This document shows positions 17,001 to 27,976 of a DNA stretch of 62,927 nt, one piece after another. Location of the stretch: the IMG/VR virus record IMGVR_UViG_3300035187_002838, positions 1 through 62,927 of that record; one strand, given 5' to 3'. Position numbers and translations under genes: made by a program. The DNA is from a virus. The notes beneath the pieces were generated by a model that saw nothing but the letters and a program-made list of their open reading frames with translations, ran no database searches and had not been told where the DNA came from. Position 1 is the first letter of the stretch. Each line of letters begins with the position of its first letter.

Positions 17001-20000
17001 ATGTCTGGAATTCAAATAGATGTAAATGCAAGGACTTCGAAATCCGAACAAGACCTTGCAAAAATAAATCAATCGCTCAAAAGTATTGAGCAAAGTACAA
17101 CCAGTGCATCCAGAGCATTATCGTCTACCTTTATCGGATTAGGTACAGCTTTAGTTACTGGCGGTGCATTAGTATCACTTAGAAACATCTCTACTGAATT
17201 TACCAATCTTGAAAACAAGATAGCATTGGTAACTGGTAGAACAGAGCAGCTAGTTATAACACAAACTCGGCTTTTCAAAATTGCTGAAGAAACCCGTGGC
17301 AGCCTTGCTGGGACTGTCACTGTATTTTCTAGCTTTGGAAGAGCTCTTAGAGATGCGGGCGCTTCTACTGAAAATATCCTTAAAGCTACAAAGACCGTTC
17401 AACAGTCTATTGCTATTTCAGGCTCTAGTGCAGAGTCTGCTGCCGCAGCTTTAGTCCAGTTAGGGCAGGGTTTATCTTCAGGTGTTTTAAGAGGCGAAGA
17501 ATTAAACTCAGTTTTAGAGCAAACACCTAGACTTGCTCAAGCTATTGCCGATGAGCTTAAGGTAAACTTAGGTCAATTAAGACGCTTAGGCGCAGAAGGC
17601 CAACTTGTAAGCGACGTTGTGTTTAAGGCGCTTTTAAACCAGTCGCAAAAGATCAACAAAGAATTCCAAGTACTTGCTCCGACATTCCAACAAGCAAGTA
17701 ATGCTTTAACAGATTCTATAAAGATTTATGTAAATGAACTTGATAAAGGCTTAGGTGTTTCAACGACACTAGGTAAGCTTACATTTAGTCTAGCTAAATC
17801 AATAAAAGGCGCCTCTGATAACGCATTTGAGCTTGGAAACAATATTAGAATTGCATTCAACCGAAACAAGACAACTGCGTTATCGGTGATACAACCTATT
17901 GGCAGATCGCTTGTAGAGCTGTCAAAACAATTTCTACAGATTGTACCGGGACTCAATTTAACAAGAACTCTTAAAGGTGATTTTAGAGAAGCACTTCGAT
18001 TCATTGATAAAGAATTTCTTGGCGGTTTGATAACCAGATTTAATCAGTTTAAGTTTATTGATCTGATCTCTGTAGAATCAAATGTCGAAAAAGCTATAAG
18101 AAAACTTAAGCGACTAAGCCCGACTTATTGGGCCGCTAGTGGTTTTGATGTTAAGACAATTCAACAAGTTTTAAGTACAGAAAATATAAGGTTATATGGC
18201 GCAGCTTTTACTGAACTTGCAGATGCCTTAAAAGGAAATACAGAAGGTATTGGAAACGCTTTTACAAACTTAGCTCGAAAAGTTGACTTTTCATTTAAGG
18301 CAATTTCAAGGTATTTAGGCTTTCGTGTTGACACTATAATTGCTTTTTCACGAGGTCAATTAGATACGTTCTTTGTAACACTCTCAGAAATTGTTCGCGG
18401 TATTACGGGTGTTAGGATAAAATTCTTTGAACTTAAAAGTTTATTTATTAATGTTGCGCAGCCAGGTATAGAAGCTTTTGCAGATGCTGTAATAGACTCA
18501 TTCAACGCTCTACCAGAAGGGTTTTTAAACTTTGTAGATAATGTTGCAAAAGGTTCTGTAAGACTCATTCAAATTGTTGGACAAATAACAAGAGAACTTT
18601 TGTTCACAGAATTAAATATTAACTACAAAGAAGTTTTAGACACCATCTTAAATTACATTACAAGTTTTTCTGATTCTGTCGCAAATCTTTTAAGCTTTGA
18701 TAGTTCTTTAGATAAACTTCAAAACTTTGGAAATAAAGTTATTGAAATTTTTAGAGAAATTTATGATAAAGTTATTGGAAATTCGTGGTGGACGGATACA
18801 ATAAATAACGTAATTCAAACTTCAGAAACACTTTGGGATAGAACATCTAACGGGCTAAGTCGTTTTAAGAAAAATGTAATTGGTGTTTTTAAGGATATTT
18901 TTACAAACAAAACATCTTTTGATTTTGAAATTAGCAAAAAGGTTTCATTTGATGACGTATTTGGTGGCCTTACAGCCGACGGTCTTGTAAAAACCTTTGA
19001 TGTTGTTGTTGAAAAAGCTACAAAGGTATTTGAGAAATTTTTCGAAACATTTCCAAATCTTGCAAAGGTAGCTTTGACAGGTATTGCTGGCGCACTAGTG
19101 TACAGTTTATTTCCGCCTTCTGTATTAAAAACTATAATTTTAACAAGTATTGTAAGCAGTCTTGCAACCAATTCAACACTCCTTGCAGAAAAATTCGGCG
19201 CTGCTATGACAGGAGGTAGTTTTGCTTCTACTCTTGGATATGCCATAGGTCGTGGTGCGGGATTTTTTATTAGTAACTTTATTAGAGACATTCCTCAAAT
19301 TTTAAATACAATTGGCGGTTTCGTTTCATCTCTTTTTAGAGGTATTACAGAGCAATTGCCAATAATTGGAAGTGCAATATCATTTATATTTTCGTTAGCA
19401 TCTGCAGTAGGGGCTGCAGGACCTTTAGGCATTATTGGAACTTATTTACTCGGCAAGAATTTAAATGTGTTTTCTTTAATTGCAAAGATTGAACCTATAA
19501 AAGGTCTTTTAGAATTCTTCGATCTTAAACTCGGAAAAGATGACGACAAAAAGAAGAATAAAAGCCCAGGTGTGACAGGCGCTATTTTTAGCTATCTGTT
19601 TGGAAACTTTGGTAAAGAGCGCACTATTGCTAGTATCTTAGGTGTTTTAGATCTTTTAGGTACTTTTGAATCCTTATTTGCAAATTCACCACTAACGCAA
19701 ATGGCTGCCAGAGGCGGTATCTTAGCCACTATTTTGTATGGCGAAGAAGCTACTACAATGTTTAAAAACGGTTTTACCAAATTTGTTGCAAAACCTCTCG
19801 GAGATGCTTTAAGGAAATTTTCAGAAACTAAGGGTGGTGGCATTAAGACTATTTACGATATTATTTTTGGATCCGGCGATCCCCTCGCATTACCGTCTAC
19901 GTTTGCTGAAAGAATTTCTCTTGTACTTAGACCGCTAATTGACAAAGTTACAGCAAATATTGTAGACTATGCATCGCCTAAGTTGAAAGCTGGCTATGAT

Positions 20001-23000
20001 TTTTTAGAAAAACTTTTCTTAGGTCGCAGACCTAAAAGAACAATTGCAAAGATTAATCAAGAACTTCGGGCTGTTTATGAATCAGTGGCTAAGACAGTTA
20101 CAGCATACGCTTCTAAGTTCATATCACCTTTTACAAATATTTTTAAATTTGGCAAAGGCCAAAAAGATGATGCTTCTGGAGTCGTTGACTTAGTCAACAA
20201 AACGGGTGCTTCAATTTCAAGCAAGGCTACAGAAGCTGCTTCAAAAGCTAGTGAAGCAATAGGCAAAGCAGCTAAAGAGTCATCTAAAACAATCGATAAA
20301 ATTGCAGGTGAAACCGGATTATTAGGCCGTCTTTTTCTAGGAAAATACGGTAAAGCAATTATTATAGGTTCAATACTTTCTGTATTTTCTGCACTTGCTC
20401 TTGCTAATGTGCAAGCGGAAAAAGACCTAAAGTCACCTTTTGATACATTAATTGAAGATGTAAAGAAAATTGACTTTTTGGCACCCTTCAAGGCACTTTC
20501 GACAGAAACACTGTTAAGTATAATTCCTGCTCTTATCGGTGGCTTCCTCTTATTTAAGAATAATATTCTGACTGTGTTTGGCGACATTAAGAGAGCAGCA
20601 ATGAGCACGTTTGCTTCGGTTGCTGCTGCAGCAGGTGCTACTGGTTTAGCTAACATGCTTGGTGGTGTTGCTGGCGGTGGTGGTGGACGTGCGGCACGTA
20701 ACTCACGTACGTTGGCTGTTGGAAGTATTGGAATTGCCGCAGGTGCGGGTGTTGGAGCCGCATTAATTGACAATATAACAACAGGTATTTTAGTAGGCGG
20801 TGCTTTACTTACTTTCATACAAGCTTTGCCTGCAAAGTTAGCCTTAGGTATTATCGGCGGTATTAAAACAGCCTTGTTAGCAACACTTAGTGCTATTTTT
20901 AGCATTCCAACCTTAATTGGCGCTGTTGCATTGACTGCAATAGGTGCGGCAGGTGTTTGGTTATTCGGTCCTAACAAGGAATTCTTTAAAGATTTAGATT
21001 TAGCAATTGACAAGGCAAGGGAGCTTGTCGGTCTGAGGCCTAGAGAAAAACCTTCAGATCGCGGTTTAGCAAAGTCCGATGAAGCATTTCTGAAATCCAG
21101 AAGTATTGAAAGTACATTTTCATTAAAGCAAGTTAACTTACAAAATCTAGACTCAAAAGACATACAGAAGCTTAAGGAAAAGACCGCTGAATATTCTAAA
21201 GCCATTGACAAGGCAAGAGAGGAAGAAGAACAACGTGGCTCTATTACAGACGAAACTCGAAAAGAACTAGAATTATTGGATGCTGGTCTTAAAAACTTTA
21301 CTGGAAAGTTAGCAGTTAAATCTACTAAATTTTCAGGCTCTATGTCTGAATTTATTCAAAACCTAACTAAAGTTGAAGGTGGAAGTAGGTTTGGAGATTT
21401 TGTTTTAAGATCTGAACAATTTAGAAATGATATAATCTTAGGTATTACAAGAGCTGCAGTTCAAGCTAGAAGATTTTTAGATCCTACTAAAGAAGGTAAA
21501 GCAGCTGCTACAGAGCGACTTGCTGAACTAGATTTTGAAGCTAAAACAATTTTTAATGCATTCTACAGACCTTTGTCTGAAACAGAAAAACAGCTCCTTA
21601 ATCTTGCAAAAGCTGCTGAAGCTGTAACAATAACTAATGAAGACTTAGAGCAAAGTCTGCTCAAGGCAAGACAGTTGTATGAGTCTGAAGCTGATAGGGT
21701 TCGGCTGCAACAAGCAACGCCCTTTGGAGGGTTTAAACAATTAACAGCTGCTGATACAGGATCGCTTACAATTCTAAGAGCAGATTACGATTTATTACTC
21801 CGTCAACGAGTTGCATTTGATCGTGTTAGAAAAGCTGCAAATGCTTACCAAGCAGACTTAGCCGCTTTAGGGAATACATTTAAGGATGTTTTAGGCTTAG
21901 ACGTAGATTTTAATGATATTTTTGCTGTAGATCAATCTGACTTAAAACGTATAAAAGATTTACAAGGTGAAGCTAAAAGGCTTGCAGAACAAATAAAGGA
22001 CACCTCTGATGTTGGACGTCAAAATGAAATTACTTTAAGAATTACTGAAATTAGAAGACAAGTTGTACAAATTGTCGAAAATGCTAAAGTCGAAGTTTCG
22101 CCGTTAAGACCCCAAGTTAGAGCTAGAGAACTTGCTGAAAAAGCTGGAATTATTAACAGCGATCAATTTTACGAAGGCTTAGGAGACGAAAGTGCAAGAG
22201 CTTTAATAAGAACATATCAAAATATTATCGAGAAAATAGATAATGCTAAAATTAATCCTTTAAAGCCTTTTGATATTTTCAGTCCAACTGACAAATTAAG
22301 ACCGGTTGAAACTTTAAAAGGTGCTCCTCAACAATCTTTCGGACAATTGCAAGCAGACATTCGAGCTCAACAAGAAGCAGCTGTAAGACAGGCTAAAGAC
22401 GCTGCTAGAGGCACTAAGGCTGAATTGGTGGCTTTACAACAAGATGCTGAAAAATTCGGTATAAATTACGAAAGTTTAATTACAAAGTACGGCATAAAAA
22501 GTTCTATCGGTGTTATTCAAAATCTTTCAAATAAGTTTAGAGAACTGGAAATTGCAAAAACAAACAGGCAGGATAGCAGAGTTGCAATACTAACTAGGCA
22601 AATCGGATTATTAAAAGAAGAGATTAATAAAGTACCTCTAGACTTCCAAGCTGCATTGGGTTATCTAAGCAGCGGCACATTTTCAATTACTGCCGAAGAT
22701 TTGTTCCAAACGCCTGGTATTCTTAAAGACTCGTTAGCCCTTGGCAGAGTATTTAAAAATGTTGAGGATAAGTTTAGACTGATGACTACAAATGTTTCTG
22801 AAATTGAATTTCAAGAAGTTTTTAAAGAGAAGATCGAGGCAAGTCGTAAAGTATTTGATTTATTCCTTAAAACTATTGGGAACACTCCTGCAAAGTTAAC
22901 GCAAGCATTTGAAAGAACTTTTGGTGTAAATCTTTTAGAAACCACATTGCCATCTGAAGATCTTTTAGATTTTGCAGTAAGTGTTGAGAGGATTAAGCTT

Positions 23001-26000
23001 GAACTAGAAGACCTTGCAAAACGAGGTGGTACACGTGAAGAGTTTGCATTCATCACATTGCTTCAACAGCAACTGAATAAAACTATTGAGTTTGCAAAAA
23101 ATAAATTACCTAAGACATTTGAGCAAATTTTTAATAGAGTAAACTCAACCTTAGAATTAAATCTGACTGAAGCTCAACTTATTCGATTACCTAAAGATAC
23201 TCAAAAGTCTTTACAAGACTATGCTAATTATATTCAATCAAGCTTAGAAAAGATTAGGAAATCAACTTTACCGGCGCTTAAAGAAACTCCTGAAGAGTTT
23301 TTTAAAAGTTTAGATGAGATTCTTCGTAAAACTAGTTTTGTAAAATTCTTTACAGATTTTAGCAAGTCGTTTGCTAAAATTGCATTTGAAGGTTTTGTAG
23401 ATCAATTCGGAAGATTGAAAGATCTCGTTTCAGATCTGAAGTTAGAAAAATCCGAATTTGCACAGTTACCTAAGCAGATAAGAGTTCAACTTGCTGAAGA
23501 TGCAACATTAGTAAGAACCTTTGAAAATTTAATTGAAACTCTTCCAGGTATTACAGAAGAACAATTAAGTATTTTAAGCGAATTATCGCCGACAGGTAGT
23601 AATCTAAAAGCTGTTTTTGATGCATTTGCAAGCTCTGTGTTAGCAAGCTTTAATACGTTGCCAGAAAATGTTAGAAGATCTATAGATGCTTTGCTAAAAC
23701 CAGAAACTGATCCTATTGTAAACCAAATTAGATCTTTAGATAATGTTTCGACAAGACTTGACAGTCTTAGAATTGCAATTGACAATCTTACTGCAAAAAT
23801 TTCAGCACCAACAGGTTATGCAGATGGTGGTTATGTAACAGGCCCTGGCACAGGTACTTCAGATTCTATCCCGGCTGTATTGTCTAACGGTGAGTTTGTT
23901 GTTAATGCTGCAGCAACTCGTAGACATAAAAAGTTACTCGAAGAACTGAACAATAATAGCAATGTTTTTAAAAATACCTTTAATACACCTGAGGATATTA
24001 TTCAGAAGAGTCTTGAGATAAATTCTGAAAAGAACCTGTTAAAAGAACTTACATCTGTTCAAGTCGGTTCTGGGAATCTGAGCTTAGCCAAATTCGGAAA
24101 GTCATTTGGTCTTAAGTGGATGTCTAAGTTTGCAAAAGGTGGCGGAATAAAAACGTTTGGATCTCCTTTTGCAGATAGAGTAGAATACGACAAAGAAAAA
24201 CTTAAATTGTTAAATACACCTTATTTTAATTTTGAAAGTTTGTATGAAATTGTTTCACAAACTGAAAAACAACTTTCTGGTGTAGATATTAGTTCTAAAA
24301 AGGATTCAGTAAAGCTTATTGATATACTTACAGGAGACCTTGATAAAAAATTAAAACTTATTGAATCCCTTGAAACTAAAGATTCAAAACTATTTGAAAT
24401 CGGTAAATCAGGTGCATTTGATACTAGTCGTATACTTGATTATAGAATTAACAGGCCTAATGATATTATTGAAACAAACGGTTTAACAGCCTTGACTAAC
24501 GGCCGTGGAGGACTTAAATGGCAGTTAACAGATGATCCTTTTGAGGCTTATTTCAGGCCTGGTTTCGACATGAAGTACCCGAGCCGATACATCTCAGCCC
24601 AAACTTACAGTTTAAAAAATTCAGAAAAAGAATTCTTGCTACCACGAATGGATACTAGCAAAAGTATTCCCGATCTTTTTGCTAGATACGCAATTTCGAA
24701 TCACGAGCTAGGTCATTATTTTAGCCAAAGAAGAACATTGCCAAATGTTGCCGATTTATTTGATCCTCAAAATTTACCTAAATCATTTCAGAACTTAGAT
24801 TATTTTATGGAACTTCGAAATGTACTTAAAGGATATTCGCATGAAAGATACAATTTTGAAGACGTAACTAAAGACTCTTTTTACGAACGATTACTTTTAG
24901 ATGCAGCCTACGTTGATAAAACAGCTGTTACGGAATCGAGTAATTTAAATTTTAGAAAAGGCCTTCAAAACAATCTTTATAGTTTTAAATTATTTGAAGA
25001 GCTGACTGCCTCAAATATAGCCTCGCTTATAGATCCTACAAAAAGTTCTTGGCTAGTTAATCAAAATGCCTTAAGAACTTACCAAGTACAACAACTCAAT
25101 AATTTAGGTTTGTTAAGCCTAATAGAAATGATTTCTAAAAAGGAAAATTATGAAGGATTTTTCGAAATGTTTGAAACACCTAAGATTAATCCTTTTAGCA
25201 CACAACGCCAAGTTAACAGTATGGTTGGTATTCTGTCGAGTAAGACTCAAGATACTTCTACTATTTTTGAAAATTTGAAAAGACTAGATAAAAATAAATT
25301 CGCTTTGCAAACCGATGCTGCAATAGAATATTCTACAGAAGCTTTTAAAGCAATTGAGGAAGAGATCAAAGAACATAGTCGAGTTGGCAACAGCCTTGTA
25401 ACTAAGACTCTGTTTATAGATCCTTACGATCCATATATAGAAAGTTTAAAAGCTCCTGACAAAGCAAGTAAATCAAAAAACACTAAACTAAGCCAATACA
25501 GCCCTCTTCTTGGCCTAGGTGTTTCGACAGGTATTGCTGGATTTGATTTTCTAAATAATGCTAGCGGAAGTGAATTATACTCTGATACTGTGGGTATTGC
25601 ATCTGTTTTAATGAGACTTAGAAATGCTACTGCGACAGGTCTTTTAACTTACGCACCAGAGGTTGCAGATGCTACTTTGAAAAAGAATAATCCAGAGCTT
25701 TGGAAACTCCAACAAGAAACTGACTTGATTAGACAAGCGTCAGAACGAGCTAAAATCAGAAGTTCTGTTGTAGATTCTAAAATGAAAGTACCTAACTCAT
25801 CTCAGAAGAAGCTTTTAGAGCTTGTTCAAGAACCGACTAAGTCTGACAGTATTAGACAAGGCTTTAACAACTTTGGTTTAAATTTTACAGATGATTTAAT
25901 AAAAAGAATGGGTGATCCTGCAAATATATTCTTAAGCAATAGAGCTAAAAAGAGAGCAAACGGTGGTATATTAGAAGGTCCTGGGACAGGCACTTCAGAT

Positions 26001-27362
26001 TCTATACCCGCCTGGCTTTCTAATGGCGAGTTTGTTGTAAACGCAGCAGCCACACGCAAGCACAAAGATTTGCTTGTTAAACTAAATTCTGCAAAAGGGT
26101 TTCAAACAGGTACTGAAACAGATTCTTCAATTGTGTCTAGCAACGTAATGGGGCAACTTGTAACAGTGCTTAATGATCTTAGGAACACTATTTCTAGAAG
26201 AACGACAGAAGCTTTACCACCTGATATAAAGACTTTAGTCAGAGCTAGAAGTTTAGGTGTAGATGTCGATGAGCTAAAACTTAAGTCATTAGAACCTGCA
26301 TTACAGGCTGAGCTTACTAAGCTTATTGAAGCCGCTTATCAAGCTGAAATAAAAGCCCGTAAAGAGAAAACGCCTGAAGCAATAAAAGAGTCTCAAAAGG
26401 CTCTTGACTTTGTAGAATACTTTGTTGAAACAAACTTGCCAAAATTTTCTAATAAGATTAGGGATATTGGATTATCTTTTGCAGATTCTGTTGGTAGTTC
26501 TTTAACAGAGGCTTTAAAAGGATTGTTAAAAGGACAAACAGAAGAAGGTAAAAGCGCATTCCAAACGTTTGCAAAGAGATTCTTAGATAACTTTACAAAC
26601 ACTGTTATAGACACTTTTGTAGCTGGATTAATGGATCCTTTAACAGGCAAGGATGGTTTAATTACAAAGGCTGCAAAAGGCCTTGGAGAGGGTATTTTCG
26701 GATCTGCAAATAAAGCAACTACAGATGCCCTTAACGTAATTAAACCTAAAAATGTTATTTCTCCTGACAAAGTTCCGGTAGAGTCTAGAGATTTATCGGG
26801 AATTAAAGAAGGAGCCCCGGGAATAATTGATAAGATTACGTCAAAACTGAAAGAAGGTGTATCGGGTATAACAGGTTTGTTTAAGGATTTTAAACTTCCA
26901 GATTTTTCAAGCATCTTTAAGGACTTTAAATTACCAGACTTTTCAAGTATTTTTAAAAACTTTGATATTAGCTCGATCTTTAGTATTTTTGGATTTGCAG
27001 AGGGTGGTAAAGTTTCTGGTGCCGGTAGTGGCACCTCGGATTCTATCCCCGCAATGTTATCTAATGGCGAATTCGTCATAAACGCAAAAGCTACGAGAGA
27101 TCATATAGGTCTTTTAACTTCCATCAATTCAGGTAAGCTTAAGAAATTTGCAGAAGGTGGGCTGGTGTCTACGGCAATGTTAGCTGCACCAGCGATAGCT
27201 GATGTAAAAACCGCACAAGTCAATAATCAATCTTCCCAACAAGTTATCAATTTAACTATTACTGGTGATATCAGCCGCCAAACAAAGGCTGAGATTTATC
27301 AAATGCTACCTTCTATTGCTGAAGGTGTAAATTCACACAATCGAGAAAGAGGTTATCGTTAA
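17001..27362 (+). CDS. Tape measure protein, 3453 aa
   Basis: The tape measure sets tail length and is ejected at infection. The N-terminal 230 residues match the tape-measure N-terminal domain (S-S-G-V-L-R-G-E-E-L-N-S-V-L-E-Q-T-P). Long helical stretches alternate with Gly/Ala-rich hydrophobic segments (residues about 690-830, 1110-1320) that may cross a membrane. Three copies of G-x-G-[TS]-G-T-S-D-S-I-P-A-x-L-S-N-G-E-F-V start near residues 2281, 2993 and 3339. Residues about 2400-2800 form a non-repetitive domain containing N-H-E-L-G-H-Y-F (HELGH at 2568-2572), a zinc-protease-like motif. At about 1.5 angstrom per helical residue the tail could reach several hundred nm. Inserted domains make that an upper bound. 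Confidence 0.95.
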   Translation: MSGIQIDVNARTSKSEQDLAKINQSLKSIEQSTTSASRALSSTFIGLGTALVTGGALVSLRNISTEFTNLENKIALVTGRTEQLVITQTRLFKIAEETRGSLAGTVTVFSSFGRALRDAGASTENILKATKTVQQSIAISGSSAESAAAALVQLGQGLSSGVLRGEELNSVLEQTPRLAQAIADELKVNLGQLRRLGAEGQLVSDVVFKALLNQSQKINKEFQVLAPTFQQASNALTDSIKIYVNELDKGLGVSTTLGKLTFSLAKSIKGASDNAFELGNNIRIAFNRNKTTALSVIQPIGRSLVELSKQFLQIVPGLNLTRTLKGDFREALRFIDKEFLGGLITRFNQFKFIDLISVESNVEKAIRKLKRLSPTYWAASGFDVKTIQQVLSTENIRLYGAAFTELADALKGNTEGIGNAFTNLARKVDFSFKAISRYLGFRVDTIIAFSRGQLDTFFVTLSEIVRGITGVRIKFFELKSLFINVAQPGIEAFADAVIDSFNALPEGFLNFVDNVAKGSVRLIQIVGQITRELLFTELNINYKEVLDTILNYITSFSDSVANLLSFDSSLDKLQNFGNKVIEIFREIYDKVIGNSWWTDTINNVIQTSETLWDRTSNGLSRFKKNVIGVFKDIFTNKTSFDFEISKKVSFDDVFGGLTADGLVKTFDVVVEKATKVFEKFFETFPNLAKVALTGIAGALVYSLFPPSVLKTIILTSIVSSLATNSTLLAEKFGAAMTGGSFASTLGYAIGRGAGFFISNFIRDIPQILNTIGGFVSSLFRGITEQLPIIGSAISFIFSLASAVGAAGPLGIIGTYLLGKNLNVFSLIAKIEPIKGLLEFFDLKLGKDDDKKKNKSPGVTGAIFSYLFGNFGKERTIASILGVLDLLGTFESLFANSPLTQMAARGGILATILYGEEATTMFKNGFTKFVAKPLGDALRKFSETKGGGIKTIYDIIFGSGDPLALPSTFAERISLVLRPLIDKVTANIVDYASPKLKAGYDFLEKLFLGRRPKRTIAKINQELRAVYESVAKTVTAYASKFISPFTNIFKFGKGQKDDASGVVDLVNKTGASISSKATEAASKASEAIGKAAKESSKTIDKIAGETGLLGRLFLGKYGKAIIIGSILSVFSALALANVQAEKDLKSPFDTLIEDVKKIDFLAPFKALSTETLLSIIPALIGGFLLFKNNILTVFGDIKRAAMSTFASVAAAAGATGLANMLGGVAGGGGGRAARNSRTLAVGSIGIAAGAGVGAALIDNITTGILVGGALLTFIQALPAKLALGIIGGIKTALLATLSAIFSIPTLIGAVALTAIGAAGVWLFGPNKEFFKDLDLAIDKARELVGLRPREKPSDRGLAKSDEAFLKSRSIESTFSLKQVNLQNLDSKDIQKLKEKTAEYSKAIDKAREEEEQRGSITDETRKELELLDAGLKNFTGKLAVKSTKFSGSMSEFIQNLTKVEGGSRFGDFVLRSEQFRNDIILGITRAAVQARRFLDPTKEGKAAATERLAELDFEAKTIFNAFYRPLSETEKQLLNLAKAAEAVTITNEDLEQSLLKARQLYESEADRVRLQQATPFGGFKQLTAADTGSLTILRADYDLLLRQRVAFDRVRKAANAYQADLAALGNTFKDVLGLDVDFNDIFAVDQSDLKRIKDLQGEAKRLAEQIKDTSDVGRQNEITLRITEIRRQVVQIVENAKVEVSPLRPQVRARELAEKAGIINSDQFYEGLGDESARALIRTYQNIIEKIDNAKINPLKPFDIFSPTDKLRPVETLKGAPQQSFGQLQADIRAQQEAAVRQAKDAARGTKAELVALQQDAEKFGINYESLITKYGIKSSIGVIQNLSNKFRELEIAKTNRQDSRVAILTRQIGLLKEEINKVPLDFQAALGYLSSGTFSITAEDLFQTPGILKDSLALGRVFKNVEDKFRLMTTNVSEIEFQEVFKEKIEASRKVFDLFLKTIGNTPAKLTQAFERTFGVNLLETTLPSEDLLDFAVSVERIKLELEDLAKRGGTREEFAFITLLQQQLNKTIEFAKNKLPKTFEQIFNRVNSTLELNLTEAQLIRLPKDTQKSLQDYANYIQSSLEKIRKSTLPALKETPEEFFKSLDEILRKTSFVKFFTDFSKSFAKIAFEGFVDQFGRLKDLVSDLKLEKSEFAQLPKQIRVQLAEDATLVRTFENLIETLPGITEEQLSILSELSPTGSNLKAVFDAFASSVLASFNTLPENVRRSIDALLKPETDPIVNQIRSLDNVSTRLDSLRIAIDNLTAKISAPTGYADGGYVTGPGTGTSDSIPAVLSNGEFVVNAAATRRHKKLLEELNNNSNVFKNTFNTPEDIIQKSLEINSEKNLLKELTSVQVGSGNLSLAKFGKSFGLKWMSKFAKGGGIKTFGSPFADRVEYDKEKLKLLNTPYFNFESLYEIVSQTEKQLSGVDISSKKDSVKLIDILTGDLDKKLKLIESLETKDSKLFEIGKSGAFDTSRILDYRINRPNDIIETNGLTALTNGRGGLKWQLTDDPFEAYFRPGFDMKYPSRYISAQTYSLKNSEKEFLLPRMDTSKSIPDLFARYAISNHELGHYFSQRRTLPNVADLFDPQNLPKSFQNLDYFMELRNVLKGYSHERYNFEDVTKDSFYERLLLDAAYVDKTAVTESSNLNFRKGLQNNLYSFKLFEELTASNIASLIDPTKSSWLVNQNALRTYQVQQLNNLGLLSLIEMISKKENYEGFFEMFETPKINPFSTQRQVNSMVGILSSKTQDTSTIFENLKRLDKNKFALQTDAAIEYSTEAFKAIEEEIKEHSRVGNSLVTKTLFIDPYDPYIESLKAPDKASKSKNTKLSQYSPLLGLGVSTGIAGFDFLNNASGSELYSDTVGIASVLMRLRNATATGLLTYAPEVADATLKKNNPELWKLQQETDLIRQASERAKIRSSVVDSKMKVPNSSQKKLLELVQEPTKSDSIRQGFNNFGLNFTDDLIKRMGDPANIFLSNRAKKRANGGILEGPGTGTSDSIPAWLSNGEFVVNAAATRKHKDLLVKLNSAKGFQTGTETDSSIVSSNVMGQLVTVLNDLRNTISRRTTEALPPDIKTLVRARSLGVDVDELKLKSLEPALQAELTKLIEAAYQAEIKARKEKTPEAIKESQKALDFVEYFVETNLPKFSNKIRDIGLSFADSVGSSLTEALKGLLKGQTEEGKSAFQTFAKRFLDNFTNTVIDTFVAGLMDPLTGKDGLITKAAKGLGEGIFGSANKATTDALNVIKPKNVISPDKVPVESRDLSGIKEGAPGIIDKITSKLKEGVSGITGLFKDFKLPDFSSIFKDFKLPDFSSIFKNFDISSIFSIFGFAEGGKVSGAGSGTSDSIPAMLSNGEFVINAKATRDHIGLLTSINSGKLKKFAEGGLVSTAMLAAPAIADVKTAQVNNQSSQQVINLTITGDISRQTKAEIYQMLPSIAEGVNSHNRERGYR

Positions 27363-27976
27363 TGACATACGGTATCTATGAAAATGGAAAGGTTATTGCA
27401 AGATTTACAGCGCCATTGACTGTAAGAAGCAATCAACCAATTTCTGTTTCAGATACCCTTTCTCTAAAGAGACAAATAGCAAAAAGAGGAGCTCAGCGTT
27501 GGGAAATTACATCCAACCTTGAGCCCCTCGGCCTAGATGCCGCAGACTTATTTGTTAATTTAGTTACGAAAGGGTTTTCTAACACAGAAGTTGTAACTAT
27601 AGTAATGCCCCAAAACTATGCTTCAAAACAAAATAGAACTGCTAATACAGGTTTAGCTGCGTATGGCTCTCAGTATGCTACTCAATTAACTGTATCCGGA
27701 TTTGGCAGTGGAATTGTTCCAAAAGGTACTTTTATAAGATTTGCAAACCATCCTAAAATATATATGATGACTTCAAATTTAGAAGTAAATGGTGCATTAA
27801 ACATATTTCCCGGTTTAGTGACAAACGTAGGTTCTATTGGCAGTCCTGTTGCATTTACTTATAGAGACGATGTCTTTATGGATTGTTATTATGATACTGA
27901 TGTCGTGAAAGGTATGGTGTATTCTGACGGTATTCTTATGGATACTGGAACAGTTACACTTATAGAAAAGCTATGA
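27362..27976 (+). CDS. Tail tip-associated protein, 204 aa
   Basis: The start shares one base with the tape measure stop, and the end overlaps the next start by 4 nt. Gene order places it where lambda gpM-type or distal tail proteins lie. The sequence is beta-rich, starting T-Y-G-I-Y-E-N-G-K-V-I-A-R-F-T-A-P-L-T-V and containing A-K-R-G-A-Q-R-W-E-I-T. It probably forms part of the distal tail ring that joins the tube to the tip. No definite family is recognised. Confidence 0.6.
   Translation: MTYGIYENGKVIARFTAPLTVRSNQPISVSDTLSLKRQIAKRGAQRWEITSNLEPLGLDAADLFVNLVTKGFSNTEVVTIVMPQNYASKQNRTANTGLAAYGSQYATQLTVSGFGSGIVPKGTFIRFANHPKIYMMTSNLEVNGALNIFPGLVTNVGSIGSPVAFTYRDDVFMDCYYDTDVVKGMVYSDGILMDTGTVTLIEKL

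Noticed and set aside
20075-21211. Long reverse-strand open frame (378 codons) within the tape measure
   Set aside because: It is a composition shadow of the tape measure codons, without start signals or known motifs. The same holds for the reverse frames at 12844-13656 and 26393-27079.
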